A DNA stretch of 64,000 bases. It comes from Chaetoderma sp. LZ-2023a. Taxonomy: Eukaryota; Mollusca; Caudofoveata; Chaetodermatida; Chaetodermatidae. Below the pieces are notes generated by a model. It worked only from the letters and a program-made list of their open reading frames with translations. It was not told where the DNA came from and did not search any database. Made by a program: the position numbers and the translations under genes. Every line of letters begins with the position of its first letter. Position 1 is the first letter of the stretch. This document shows positions 42,390-53,930 of the stretch, in pieces. The stretch lies in assembly GCA_034401795.1 (NCBI GenBank), contig CM067367.1:51775384-51839383 (forward strand). Reading direction: 5' to 3'.

Positions 42390-43514
42390 TGTTCTCGCTC
42401 TTCGGCATCGGCATCGACGGGAAACACCAACACCACCACCACCACATGCACCACGACCAGCCTCAGAATATTCGTCAGATTCTCAGATACCCATACCACC
42501 CAGATTTCAGCCACTTCATTTTTCCCGCAGTCTTGGCTGAGTCATCCTCCCTCCTGAATTTAGTTGGGAGAATGACTGGACCAATTATAAAATACAGTTC
42601 GAGATCATAAGTCGGACTAACCACGGGAATAATCAGCAAATGGGTGAATATCTCGCCGCAAAGCTTTCTGGAAAAGCCCTTCAAGTTCTTGCGGATCTTG
42701 GGACTGACAACACACCCACCTACTCACAATTAGAATGAGCATTGATGGAGCAATTTGGCGACACAGCCCTCGGAGAAACCAGTTGTCTTCAACTCGAGAA
42801 CCGACGACGACGCGCGGGAGAAACTCTTCCGGAGTTAGCTAGCCGAATCAGGAGGCTAGTCACCCACGCATATCCGAGCACCAATACAGAAGGCATGATC
42901 CATCTGCATCTCGACACTTTTATCGATACATTGAGCGGTGAACCCGCCCTGAAAGAAAAATTATTTCTAGGCGACCATGGTAGATTAGTCCAATTAACGG
43001 CAACGGCGGTTCGTATAGAAAACTTTCTGAAGCAGGAAAAGAGTAGCCGACGTCAACTTCATCCTATCAATGAGATAGAGTGCAGCTATCGCCCCGCCTG
43101 CCAATGCTGCCCCCCACCCCCAGTTCATCAACACCAACCGCACAGACATCACCACCACCAGGTATACAGAATTCCACTCAGAATCAAGCGCCTTAAGGAA
43201 GGGGGCGTGCCTGCAAAGGAAGCTCCAACGGGCCCCAGCGCAACAACAACAACAACAGCAACATGAAAGAATGGATAGACGAGATCAATAAGCAGATCTC
43301 AGCACTCACAAATTCAGTCACGACACTTAGCACCAATCTCGCCACCACGCAGTTTAGGACAACAAACACCACCAGCACTGCACCGCCACCGAACACCTGT
43401 TTTGGACGCGGTCAGCCAGGCCATTGGAGGGAGCGGTGTCCTAACCGACCTCCTTCCACCACGCCTGTTCCAGACCGCAGCACACCGCAACCAGAGAAGC
43501 AGTCAAACTCCTAA
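42390..43514 (+). pseudogene. gag: Gypsy gag
   Basis: Capsid-like part: FSWENDWTNYKIQFEIISRT (about 42550-42610), then QQMGEYLAAKLSGKALQVLA. An in-frame TGA at about 42736 precedes MEQFGDTALGETSCLQLENR and ELASRIRRLVTHAYPS (to 43266). A second frame (43263-43514) carries a zinc-knuckle-like CFGRGQPGHWRERC, in which the second Cys is Arg (CGC for TGC), so this knuckle is defective. His/Pro- and Thr-rich linkers lie between. Gag packages the element RNA. Confidence 0.8.
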
Positions 43515-43594
43515 GGGCACCGAATTACATCGAGCCACCTCGGTGCCCATATCCACCTCTCGGCTCAACTGCGGCCTTCATACAACAACGTTCA

Positions 43595-44494
43595 GTGACC
43601 AACTATCATCCACCAGAAACAGCGTTCACTCCGACACCCAAATGCATGGCTTCACACATGCCAATGCCTACATTGCCTCCCCCATCCGCAGCAATGACAT
43701 CTCCCTCTTTCTCTGCACACAACAAGCCTTCTTTCCTCTGTAAAACAGCAGTGGTAGGTTGTAGCACCTCCGCTGAAACAACGTTTTTGCAAGCACCACA
43801 TCCCGCCACCAATCCACTAAATTCTCGGTGTCCTTTGGTGGTATGCAGACCACCACCCCATCCAGCATCATCTCCCGCATCCACAGACAGCAGCGACACA
43901 GGAGAAGCAGTTCGCTCCCCCTCATGGATTTGCAAGCGCCGATGTAAACAGGAAAAGTCACTCCCCTGGCGGCAGCACTGTTTCTTCTGTGCTTCACCAA
44001 AACATCCCATGAAGTATTGTAGGAAATGGCTTGTGCAGGTAGAGCATATCCATCATCCCGTGCGCACTGCTGTCTACACTAATACAGCATATCCTGAAAC
44101 AGCAGCATCTCCATCACCATTGCTACCCCCAGCTCTGTCTTCACCGCAGCCCTCACAGCAGCGCCGAAGACGAGCTGGCCCTTTCCTCACTCAGCCATCC
44201 ACCACATTAAGAGAAACAATTAGAAAACAGTCAGAGTACCTACATATTGATTCCGCTCTGACACCATTGTCGCAGGCGGCGTCATTGGAAACTCTTCCAC
44301 AGGTACACCGCAAAGTAATATACAAATGTTCCTGTCTGTTTAGTGGCGTTTCTACCAGTGCCACCGTCGACACTGGTGCTTCAATCACTGTATTTAGCAA
44401 GTGCTTGTATGAGAACATCCCACCTCATAAAAGCCTCCGCTTAAACCTACAAACATTTACCTACAGACGGCTATGGGAGCTGATGTGCCCGTAG
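43595..44494 (+). CDS. Gypsy second zinc knuckle and aspartic protease
   Basis: 299-codon frame. The first 120 residues are Pro/Ser/Thr-rich. An intact CCHC knuckle (CFFCASPKHPMKYC) lies at about 43978-44020. After another Pro/Ser linker comes the protease active site ATVDTGASITVFS (about 44360-44398), which cleaves the polyprotein. The frame stops at 44494; the second protease strand (ALLGSNFLSASEAIIHCKQQ) continues in the next frame from 44473, so a frameshift interrupts the protease. Having two knuckles, one broken and one intact, is unusual and could reflect an insertion or duplication. Confidence 0.75.
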   Translation: MTNYHPPETAFTPTPKCMASHMPMPTLPPPSAAMTSPSFSAHNKPSFLCKTAVVGCSTSAETTFLQAPHPATNPLNSRCPLVVCRPPPHPASSPASTDSSDTGEAVRSPSWICKRRCKQEKSLPWRQHCFFCASPKHPMKYCRKWLVQVEHIHHPVRTAVYTNTAYPETAASPSPLLPPALSSPQPSQQRRRRAGPFLTQPSTTLRETIRKQSEYLHIDSALTPLSQAASLETLPQVHRKVIYKCSCLFSGVSTSATVDTGASITVFSKCLYENIPPHKSLRLNLQTFTYRRLWELMCP

Positions 44495-45138
44495 CCAGTG
44501 TAGTCAATTTAGTCATCCAAATAGAGGAGATGCAATTCATACAGCGAGTTGTCATCGCCTCTATTCATAACGATGCCCTACTTGGCTCTAATTTCCTCAG
44601 TGCCAGCGAAGCCATCATCCATTGCAAACAACAGGAACTCGACATACATGGCCGACGAATACCTCTTGGACCGGCGTCGTCATTATGTGACACGTGTGCT
44701 GTAATATTATCCAGTACAGTCACAGCTGAGCCGGGACAGGAACAAATCTTATGGGCCACCGCACCACAGTTTGGAAGCAACACACACATTGCCATGCTGG
44801 AACCCGATCCTGATTATATGATTGCCTCACAATGCGGAAGTCCCCACATGATAGTAGACACTACTAATAAGGAAAATACACCTTTTAGAGTGTTTAATGG
44901 TACCGCAGATCCCATCACTCTGGAACCCGGAGTACGCTGCAGCCATTTAGTGGACATAATCTCATTGGAATTACCACATATGACTGATGATTTACCCGAA
45001 CATTTACATGATTTGTATCTACATGCCACAGTTGGATTACTGCAATCACAGCAACGTGAAATTCGGAAACTACTACATAAATATCGCAATAGTTTTTCCT
45101 CCAGAGATATGGATCTTGGAGAAACTCATCTCGTATGA
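44473..45138 (+). pseudogene. Gypsy protease end and RT N-terminus
   Basis: 221 codons: end of the protease (VVIASIHNDALLGSNFLSAS), a connecting region, then the usual start of the RT (LLHKYRNSFSSRDMDLGETH) to a TGA at 45136-45138. In related elements a His-Ser-Ile-Asp box follows directly; here it follows after the stop (TGA probably from CGA). Confidence 0.8.
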
Positions 45139-45583
45139 CACTCCATCGACACAGGCAATAATCGCCCTGTATGACAACTGGTACGATGTCTTCCCCTTCA
45201 TAAGGAAGCGGAAGCACACCAACAAGTGAACGACAGGACGCTTATTCGTTATCCCGGATAGATCAGGCCTTGGATTCCTTGTCCGGAGCCAAGTGGTTTT
45301 GTACCCTTGACTTGGCTAGCGGTTACTGGCAAGTAGCCATGGATGAGGCTGACATGGAAAAGAATGCATTCGTTTGTAGGGATGGCCTTTTCCAATTCCG
45401 CAAGATGCCCTATGGGTTGTGCAACGCTCCCGGGACTTTTGAATGACTCATTAAGCAGGTATTAACCACCCTGAAATGGGAAATCTGTCTTTGTTACATC
45501 GACGACGTAATAGTCTTCGGACCAATGTTTGAACACACCTTAATAAATTTGGACACTGTGCTATCAAGATTCCGCATGGCCAA
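45139..45583 (+). pseudogene. Gypsy reverse transcriptase palm with deletion
   Basis: Frames here contain HSIDTGNNRPV (about 45142), then a gap: the fingers region of about 60 residues is missing near 45225. RT continues with DQALDSLSGAKWFCTLDLAS (about 45263-45320, first palm Asp), GYWQVAMDEADMEKNAFVCR, PYGLCNAPGTFE, and the catalytic YIDDVIVFG (about 45497). The stop after APGTFE is TGA in both copies (CGA or GAG expected), so it arose before the two copies separated. Confidence 0.85.
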
Positions 45584-46045
45584 TTGAAACTCAAACCAAG
45601 GAAATGTCATCTCTTTAGACAGAGCATTGAGTTCCTGAGACACGTCATATCCGGTGATGGAGTGGCTACTCAGCCATCAAAAACAAAGGCAGTAGCAGAG
45701 TGGCCTCAGCCCTCTTCAGTTACGGAGACACTGAGTTTTCTTGGCCTATGCCAGTACTATCGCCGTTACATCCGACATTTCAGTGAAATTGCTTCACCCC
45801 TCTACAAGATCACCGAGAAAGATCGACCATTTGAGTGGACGAGTGAGTGTGAAGGCTCATTCAGGGCGCTGAAGGAACCCTTGACAACCGCCCCGATTCT
45901 TGCTCACCCTAATCCAAACCTCGATTTCATCTTAGACACTGACGCGTCAGCTTACGCTATCGGCACGGTTCTATCTCAGGTCACAGAAGACGGAACAGAG
46001 CAGGTATTGGGTTATGGTTCGCGTACTCTAAATAAAATGGAGTGA
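45584..46045 (+). pseudogene. Gypsy RT thumb/connection and RNase H start
   Basis: Open 153 codons with CHLFRQSIEFLRHVISGDGV, LGLCQYYRRYIRHFSEIASP and the RNase H motif FILDTDASAYAIGTVLSQ. It ends in a TGA where the minus arm reads through (a few bases are deleted at about 46038). Confidence 0.9.
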
Positions 46046-47091
46046 AGGCAACCACCAAGCAAGAACTATTGGCGGCGGTCCATTTCATCAAAAATTTTAA
46101 ACACTTTCTGTACGGGTGCCATTTTGCACTCCGTACAGACCATGCCTCACTACGGGGGCTCAGGAACTTAAAAAATCCGGAGGACCAGGTAGCAATATGG
46201 CAGGAATCCATGCAGGCCTATAACTTTAACGTTGTTCACCATCCTGGCAAATTTCATGGGAATGCCGACGCCCTCAGCAGAATCGGCGTGGAAGCTGAAC
46301 ACGAAGAGGCCGCCACCGTGACACAGTCAACACAGCCATCTCCAGAGTTCCCCGAATTGAGGTGCGCAGAGTGGAATCCAGAGAAAATCGCACACCACCA
46401 AACAACAGATGTGCAGACACGAGATATATATGCATGGATCCAGGAGGGGGTACGTCCTCCCAAGGAATCAGTAACACCGCTTTCCACCACGGCAAAATAT
46501 TATTACCAATGGTTTGGAGAATGTCAATTAATAAATAATGTTCTATATATTAATGACCGTTTGGTAGTCCTGGAAAGTTATCGTGAACTCATATTGAAAC
46601 AACTACATGATAACGCCGGGAATCTGGCCATGGAAAGAACTGTTGCCCATATCAAATTGAGATTCCACTGGATCGAGATTCGCGATAGTGTCAAGGCATG
46701 GGTTGCCAGATGTATCCCATGCCAAAAATGCGCTGTTGGGCAACACCATATCGCATCATCTCAAATTAAGAATGTTGGTGCACCATGGGAGCGAGTGGCT
46801 ATCGACGTGCTTGGACCCTTGAATATGACGGATGATGGAAATAAATGCATCCTCGTATTACAAGATTATTTTACGAAGTGGGTAGAAGCATTTGCTCTGC
46901 TAGACCAAGAGGCATCCACCGTAGCGGAGGTCTTGGCCAGCAATGTGTTCTGCCACTTTGGTATGCCTTATGAGTTGCACTCTGATCACGGAAGTAATTT
47001 TGAGAGCTGGCTCATATCAGAGCTCGGCAAGTTGTTCCATATCGTCAAAATAACCACAATAAAATACCACCCCCGAGTGACGGAATGGTAG
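46042..47091 (+). pseudogene. Gypsy RNase H and integrase
   Basis: 349 codons: RNase H (KQELLAAVHFIKNFKHFLYG, RTDHASLRGLRNLKNP, HHPGKFHGNADALSR), the integrase zinc domain (HDNAGNLAMERTVAHIKLRF to CIPCQKC; the GH histidine is Asn), and the core with Asp in WERVAIDVLGPLNM and Asp in ELHSDHGSNFESW. A missing G near 47071 (CCCCCGAG for CCCCCGGAG) shifts the frame just before the catalytic Glu and creates the stop at 47091. Confidence 0.92.
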
Positions 47092-47517
47092 AGATTCAAT
47101 AGAACTCTCGCGGAGATGCTTACTAAGGAAACACGCCTTGATTGTAGAGATTGCGACCTCCAGCTTCCGTATGTACTCATGGCTTACCGCACTTCAGTAC
47201 ATTCCAGGATGGGCTACACCCCTGCTCGGTTAATGTTAGGCCATGAATTAGCCGTACCCCTGGATCTGGCCATGCCTCGAATACCAGGAGAGAAAAATTC
47301 ACCATCTCTCTATGTTGAACTCTTATGGCAAAGGATAGAACAAGCCCACGAGTTAGTGAGAGAAACCTTATCCACTGCACACCGGTGGCAAAAGATATGG
47401 CATGACCGGAGGGTGCATGGAGATCCGTATGAAGCAGGAAGGATGGTTTGGGTACACCATTGACGATGGTTTGCAAACGTGCCATGTAAACTAAGTTACC
47501 AGTAGAAAGGCCGCTAT
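47092..47517 (+). pseudogene. Gypsy integrase core end
   Basis: Continues the core after the frameshift: RFNRTLAEMLTKETRLDCRD (47092-47150), LMAYRTSVHSRMGYTPARLM, and HRWQKIWHDRRVHG (to 47463). A TGA at 47461-47463 and a second stop near 47505 separate it from the C-terminal domain. Confidence 0.85.
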
Positions 47518-48420
47518 GTGGTAGTAGGTAAGACGTCGGATGTGACCTACCGTATCCGTGCTTCAGATGGCCTGACCTCAGTCATCCACCTCGATCGACT
47601 TAAACCTTGTGTCAATGATGACCCAGCACCAGAGCTCGAACTGGGCGTTTCTCGTGACACTGGTACCCAGACAGTTATTTATACGGAAATTAGTATTCCC
47701 ACGGTTAGCGCAGAGAACTGCGGTGCCAGTTCAGCCCCACTTCTACCAAGCCAGAACGTGGGTGAACAAGCAGCTAACGCTGACGACGATGACGAGATAC
47801 GTACTCGCCCTCTCCCTCCTCAGCACGGGTCTACTCGATTCTGGGAAATCGTATCTGAAGAATTTTGTGTTTGTTTTGTCCAAGGGACCGGATGGAAAAG
47901 TTGTTCCTCCAATCTCTTCCCATTCCCACCCACTTCATGCTATGACCCCCATCATAGAGTTACCACAAGCGGAAGCCGAGGCTGACCCAAGCCATGCTTC
48001 CTGTGGGGTGGAACATGTGGTGAATAGCATGAAAGTGAAGAGGCTGGATGAAGCATTGGCATGTCTCGATCTGCAGAACCATACAACAATGTGTACCCGA
48101 CCACCTCCCGAAAACTCCAAACCAATTCCCAACCATGCGGCACCCATATCCATCGCCGCACCACTACCCAAAATCGAACTGGCATCCCTAATCTATCACC
48201 AAGTTTGGACATCACCGGCCCAGTCCCTTTCGCACTCCACTCGTCGTCTGTTGACCATCAATCTTCAGATATGAGAGAGACTGCTGCAACAGAGGAGGCA
48301 TCCCGCACCGCACCGAGCAACACTACCCCCATGGTGGGCAGGGAAGCAGCCTGCTCAGCACTCTCAGCTCGAATTTTTCCGGTGTCTAAAAATTATGACA
48401 AGACACCAACCATCGTGTAA
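47518..48420 (+). pseudogene. Gypsy integrase C-terminus and Pro/Ser-rich tail
   Basis: VVVGKTSDVTYRIRASDGLT and VIHLDRLKPC mark the C-terminal domain. The following acidic and Pro/Ser-rich tail is open in three frames (47518-47985, 47609-48274, 48061-48420), so the true frame is uncertain. Homology with the minus arm stops at 48262. Confidence 0.75.
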
Positions 48421-48650
48421 TGGGAGATGACCACATCCCCCTCTCCAAAGGCCACCCCATCAACTCGGCCTACCATACTCCTCCGTGAGCAGTCAGGACA
48501 TCACACAACATACAGAACGTTAACACCTACAGAACACACCTGCCTTCAAGACTGGATATGTCAATTCGTCATTGCGCGTACATCACATACTTACTCAGTT
48601 ATACTCAGCATAACAGAGACATTCAACATCGGCAACAACATCATTTAGCA

Positions 48651-50633
48651 GCACCTACCGGTATTAATTAATTCCCGAGACATAAAAATTCCCGCAACAG
48701 TTCCTGAAATAATATCTCCTGCAGACCACACCTCCCGCAAATAACAACAGACTTGGCGTTCACCAGCGTGGAAAACTGGAATGCGCCCACTACGCGTATA
48801 TCATCGGCATCATACGGCAGCACGGACATCCCGACAACAGCATTATTATCAACACACAACAGCTGACAAATCTCCCACACACACCTTCTTATCCGGTTAT
48901 GGGAGAACTGATCATTTGGATATAAGGAATGCATTACAGCCATCTACAGTACGCGTCATGGAAGGAACGTTTGTCCAACGATCCTCCCTTTTTCCCTTTT
49001 CCCGACGACGTACAGAAACAGCTAAATCTACATACTTCATCTACACATAATAACAGTCGATATTATTAAGAGAGCAGGATGCGCGCATTGTCATCAGTCA
49101 TAAGTAGGATTTTGGTACCGAAAAATTTAATTCGACATTAGTTTGATCAAAGTTACGAACAAACAAACACATAAAACAAGTATAAGGACGAGCATTGGTT
49201 CGAGCTATTAAAGCAATATGGTACAGCCACCAATTCACTTTCAAGTACTGGCGTCTCATTGTGAAAACGATGTTGATAAATAATGTAGCAAAAGCCTGGA
49301 CCAACCCAGTGTTGAGCATTTCATGCTGAAGTTCTTCATGGAATATGGATGTTGAATGACTGACTGGTAGAATTTTCTCATTCCCAGCAACCTTTCTCAA
49401 GCTTCAGTCATCTCGACTATTCTGGGGTTTTTCTCCAAACACAATAACTGACAACGTCTAGCAGCTGCATTTTTTACCTTAGCTGCATCAATATTAGATT
49501 TCTTCATCATTCGCCTAAGAAATATGTTCCGTAGTTCTTGTTCGTAAATAGTGCAATTGATGAGTGGTTGTTCAAACTCTAAAATATATGGGATTCTGCA
49601 AATATAGCCGAGAAACCCCTCGGGAAATGGGGATAGACACATAGTTCTGGTGGCTCGAGATCCAGCTTGATTCACTTGTACCTAGATTTGGATATATCCT
49701 TTGGCAGGCGGCATAGACGGGACAGTAAGAAATACTTCGTAAGTGTTTACCAGCTTTCTATTAGGCGCTAAACAATATGCCAAAGTTACACCCTTCTTGA
49801 TATTCAATATTTTCCAAGAACATTTTTCTCAGCGACCTATATTTTACTTTAGATATCCTGCAAATAAATAGATCTACACGCGGTTTCGGATCACTTAAGC
49901 CAATAGAAAACATCAATCACAAAAGATATACTATGCAGTATATGAAGAGAACATCTTCCCAGATCAAGAAGTCCAGGATGGCCGGATCTCATAATCCAAT
50001 AATGCCTTGTCAACAATCTGCTAGACAATGGGGTTGACATTGTGTACGTCAACTCCCAACAGGAGGATGACCTTCAGCTGTAGTTTGGTTTCATCTACCA
50101 TTAAGATGGTTATATTTGAATCGGCTGCGTGATGTAGAAGATAATTATTCAGATAAGGAGCTCGAACCTGTTGCCCAGTACTTAGCTTTTGTTTCAAGGT
50201 GCTTCACATTGTGAGCATTGCATCAAAGTTCTCTATTATAATATTCTGAAAGTATGGACATGTTGCATCAGTTATCAAATATGCTATCTTTGTTAACTCA
50301 TCGTGGATTACGTCCGGCTTAGGATTGCGAGGCCTTGCCTTTAATACATGTTGAGACCATCATATAAAAATAGATGTAGTGTGAACTCACAACCGTTACA
50401 CTAATAATTAATTACTTTTGGCTGCATCCATTCGGGACATCCAGACGTGATTGTTTGTTTGTCGCTGAACATTTTGGATTTGATACTTAGCAAATTTATT
50501 TATCTTGACGTGTACCGGAAAAGAGCAGTATGCCTGTGTTGTGTTGGTTCGCATTATATGCATCTTGCTGTTTAAACTGTCTGCCTGCTGAATTTCTGCC
50601 GACTACATTTTCCATGGGGTTTAATTTTGGAGA
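48651..50633. other. No gene supported
   Basis: Plus-strand Arg/His/Thr-rich frame at 48781-49050 and two adjacent minus-strand frames (49397-49675 and 49098-49400, 92 and 100 codons) have no recognisable domain. A minus-strand stretch near 50060-50160 (ADSNITILMVDETKLQLKVI) looks protein-like but is bounded by stops. It could be an old transposon protein; not called. Confidence 0.35.
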
Positions 50634-50725
50634 TGCTGAATATTTTGAAAACAATTTGACTGAAACTTGCTGGTGGCTAAGCCACCAAACACTTTCAGTC
50701 AAATGTTTTCTAAATATTCAGCAGG
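50634..50725. repeat. Family-1 fold-back copy
   Basis: Arms GCTGAATATTTTGAAAACAA and TTTTCTAAATATTCAGCAG around a CTTGCTGGTGGCTAAGCCAC centre; diverged variant of the family. Confidence 0.7.
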
Positions 50726-51007
50726 TTTAGAATTAATGCCCATTATTGCCCATTGAAAATATTGCTTGGGGCCTTACAGCACTCAGACAGTTTAAGTCTA
50801 GTGTACCAAGACGGGTCGACCTGACGACCACGGATTTGTCTATGGATATCAAGAACAAAATGGCCAATGCCTTTTTCAAGATGATTGCCAACGTTGGGAT
50901 CCAATCCGTCACTCGAGTAACTGACGTCATTAGCAAAACATGTCACTTGTTGGCTTATGTCACAATCATATGACGTAAGTCTAACACGAAAGCAGGCAAT
51001 CATCTGA

Positions 51008-51217
51008 CACTACCTGAATTGTATGTGTTTGGTGAATTTACAATGTAATAAACATTCCTTTGACTATTTTAAAACTAATTTGACTGAGAGCTGTTGATGC
51101 CATGGTTTCAAAATATTAAACAACTTACCTGTATAGTTACCTTGAAATTGAGATTCCGAAATTACCTGGTTCGGAGTCTTAAAATCGAGAAAATGGCGGG
51201 ACATGGCTCGAAATGTC
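51008..51217 (+). repeat. Fold-back element copy I, shortened
   Basis: Starts with the GAATTGTATGTGTTTGGTGA flank; palindrome 51056-51122 has lost much of its centre; end word GGGACATGGCTCGAAATGTC. No TGACGTCA. Confidence 0.6.
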
Positions 51218-51434
51218 TCCCGGTATTGATGATGATTTGTCGCATGAGATCAATAGGAACAGAGTATAGCAGGTGTTCGTGTTTGGCTCATGTTGAGCAA
51301 AGATACTGTAGATACATAGACCTGGGGTCTAGTTCACCATAAAGGCATTTCTTGGTCGGTCGTAAAACTTGTCCCATGCGACCACCTTAAGGGACGTTTG
51401 ACCACGAAATTCATATCTAATTGTAAGCCACTTG

Positions 51435-51632
51435 AATTAATATTCGAAGCCAATTTGACTCGGAGCTGTTGATGCCTATGGATGCAGCAATAGCGCCTAG
51501 TCAAATTAGTTTCAAAATAGTCAACAGAATGTTTATTAAATGATAAAACATACAATTCGTACACCTGACGAACTATTCCAGGTTCATGACTGAATAGCCT
51601 ACATGTGACGTAATTGATTATGGCGACATATG
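51435..51632 (-). repeat. Fold-back element copy J
   Basis: Inverted orientation. Palindrome about 51434-51527; flank ACATACAATTCGTACACCTG and AATTGATTATGGCGACATAT. Confidence 0.65.
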
Positions 51633-52336
51633 CTTGACTGGCAGATTGGAGTCATCCATTATCAGCGCGTCTAAAACATGTGCGTACACACAGTCATACA
51701 CTCATACACCCATAGATGCATTGTAAATAATGTACTAAGTCGTATACATATTCATGAATGGTTGTGTAAATGGTGAAAATTTCTTGTATATAATAGGCCG
51801 ACATCTCTATGTCAAATAATATGCATATTCAAGTATAATATTGCACATGCAATGTACATTGATTAGAAACCGATCATTATTGTGCTGTATATATTATAGA
51901 ACTGACACACAAAGAAGTCTGTGTCTAAAAAAATACTGTTATTGTAGTATACCTGTATTCAATTATCATCAAAATTAAATATTAGTATCACCACATGTTT
52001 TGCAAAAGCGGCGGAGATATTGTAATATCCTCCGTCCGTCCGTCTGAAACCGTTTGTCAGAATTTAACCAGACTTATTACGTCAGTTACAGATCATACAC
52101 AATATGACTGCGGAGTGCAATACCACACTTACATTTTTCTCCAGCCCTTGGGGTCAAGGCATGGGAGGGGTCGAACGTGAGTCAAGTATCATACACATGC
52201 TGTCATTGACACTATCATCTCAGTAACCATTTGGTGGAACTAAAAATGTTGTCATGTGAATTACCCGTATCGGTGTTGATTCCGCGATGACATTTTCCCC
52301 CTGAATTAAGTAGATGAGTTACACTGTAAAATATTA
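51633..52336. other. No gene seen
   Basis: AT-rich DNA; no structure recognised. Confidence 0.4.
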
Positions 52337-52441
52337 CGTTGGAAATTCTGAAAATAGTTTGACTGAAAACCGTTGCTGCCTTATTAATGCCTTAGGCAGC
52401 AAGGGTTTCCAGTTAAATTATTTACAGAATTTTCAACATAA
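52337..52441. repeat. Family-1 fold-back copy, diverged
   Basis: Arms GTTGGAAATTCTGAAAATAG and TTACAGAATTTTCAAC with centre CTGCCTTATTAATGCCTTAG then GCAG. Confidence 0.7.
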
Positions 52442-52496
52442 TGTTTTTACAGAGTAAGCTAACCATTTTGACTTAATTGACCTTTCCGGTTTATCC

Positions 52497-52776
52497 AGAC
52501 ATCTTATGACGTCATACTCAACTATGTGACTAGTGTGACGTTATAATCATTAAGTCATGAATGATTCGATATAGTCCGTCTTAAATGCTCAATAGTCCGA
52601 CACTTACGAATTGTATGTCTTTACTATTTAATAAAGATGCTGTTGAATATTTTGAACCTAATTTGCCTGGGCGCTGGAAATTGGTAGTCAGGGAGTTCAG
52701 AGGTCGATCGATCCCAACACGAGCGATGTGTCGGCGATGCTTAGTCAGAGATGGGCAGGGCATAGCTAAATGGGAA
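52497..52776 (+). repeat. TGACGTCA-bearing fold-back element, copy K
   Basis: TGACGTCA at about 52506, left arm at 52640-52680 only. The right arm is missing; the right flank follows directly (GGAAATTGGTAGTCAGGGAG). Confidence 0.7.
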
Positions 52777-53149
52777 AGGTCCGTTGTATTGGAAAGGTCT
52801 GAATTTGTACCTGAGCCAGGTGACAAGTCCTCTGAAACACGGTACCGTGTCGCGATAATACCCGGTACGCAACGTGTGTTGGATTGTAAAATAGAACAAT
52901 CATACAGTGCTTGTGATAAATAACCGTTGTGTTGCATCTAGCGAACAATAATTACTATAATATTTACCATAAAAGTTGTTAATTGATTCTGTAACGTAGT
53001 AGAAATATAAAGTAAATATGATCTGTTAAATCTTAAGTATTTGTTTTTCTTCTCTTAACAGACCGTTGTGATTTAGTTTAACATAGGCCTACATCAGATA
53101 TGCATTAACAAAACATTCTCAGCAATAGCAACGGATGAATCATATCTGC
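52777..53149. other. No gene seen
   Basis: AT-rich spacer. Confidence 0.4.
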
Positions 53150-53517
53150 CACCTTACTTCACATGTAGGCTGACTTCGCGATCAAAATGCACAGCGAATG
53201 ACGTATCTTTAAGCTCCGCCATGAAGATTCATAAGTCCGTTAACTGTAGGATTTATTTTAAAGGATTTACTATTTACTAAACATTCTGTTGAATATTTTG
53301 AAACTAATTTGAGTGAACGCTATTGGTGCCATAGGTAGCAACATTACCCAGTTAAATTAGTTTCAAAATATTCACCAGCTTACCTGTCTTGTTAGGCCCT
53401 ACCTTGAAAATGAGATTCTGAGAATTCAGGGTTCAAAGTTTATAAATCGATCCCAATACGCGCAAAACGTGTGCGGTGTTTAGCTAGAAATGGGCGGGGC
53501 ATACCTAGACATGGATC
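53150..53517 (+). repeat. Fold-back element, copy L
   Basis: Palindrome 53286-53380 (arms CTGTTGAATATTTTGAAACT and AGTTTCAAAATATTCACCAG), end word GGGCGGGGCATACCTAGA. The TGACGTCA zone is reduced to AGCGAATGACGTATC-like sequence. Confidence 0.75.
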
Positions 53518-53529
53518 TACGTGACGTGT

Positions 53530-53610
53530 ATAATAATAATAATAATAATAATCTTTATTTAAGGAGGGTATACATCGTCAGTAAACTGATCTTCCCGAGG
53601 CCCTCACACA

Positions 53611-53641
<31 letters not shown>

Positions 53642-53645
53642 GCAC
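53530..53645 (-). mobile_element. LINE 3' tail, left of the DIRS insertion
   Basis: On the minus strand this reads a (GT)n/(GCGT)n stretch, a short leader with CTGACGATGTATACCCTCCT, an AATAAAG signal, and a terminal (ATT)n tail ending at about 53530. This is how many animal LINEs end. It continues the LINE at 60718-62190 across the DIRS insertion. Confidence 0.75.
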
Positions 53646-53861
53646 TAAACGAAATCTAGGATTTCTTTTTTCACGAGAGAGTTGATACTTACCTCCCTAA
53701 TACTTTTGATATTGCTAAATATTGGCTTTCACTCAATAAACACTCAGATTTAAAACAGTTAGGTGCCCCTACTGGGCAGGGAGTCAGAGCGTAGTCTGGC
53801 GGATGCCAGCCCCACCACCGCGCATGCGCAGACTAGCACTTCCTCTGACTAGATTATTGGC
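53646..53861 (+). repeat. DIRS inverted terminal repeat, left
   Basis: Outer 40 bases (TAAACGAAATCTAGGATTTC onward) are unique to this end. From about 53688 to 53861 the sequence is the complement of the right repeat (shared words TACTTACCTCCCTAATACTT, GCGCATGCGCAGACTAGCAC). Confidence 0.9.
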
Positions 53862-53930
53862 TGACACACATGCAACTATTAAGAGCCTGAAGACCGAGCC
53901 TCTGTGGGGTGGAGAGGCCGGGTCCGTATC

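Larger units (their letters stand above)
42273..48650 (+). mobile_element. Ty3/Gypsy element, plus-strand copy without LTRs
   Basis: Plus-strand order gag, protease, RT, RNase H, integrase: the Ty3/Gypsy order. The 5' end is cut at the junction with the inverted arm, and no LTR is seen at either side. Lesions occur in every domain. The 3' limit is approximate; it is taken at the end of the Pro/Ser-rich tail frames. Confidence 0.9.

Noticed and set aside
49098..49675. Two adjacent minus-strand frames
   Set aside because: Normal-looking composition but no domain; could be an old transposon gene, not enough to call.
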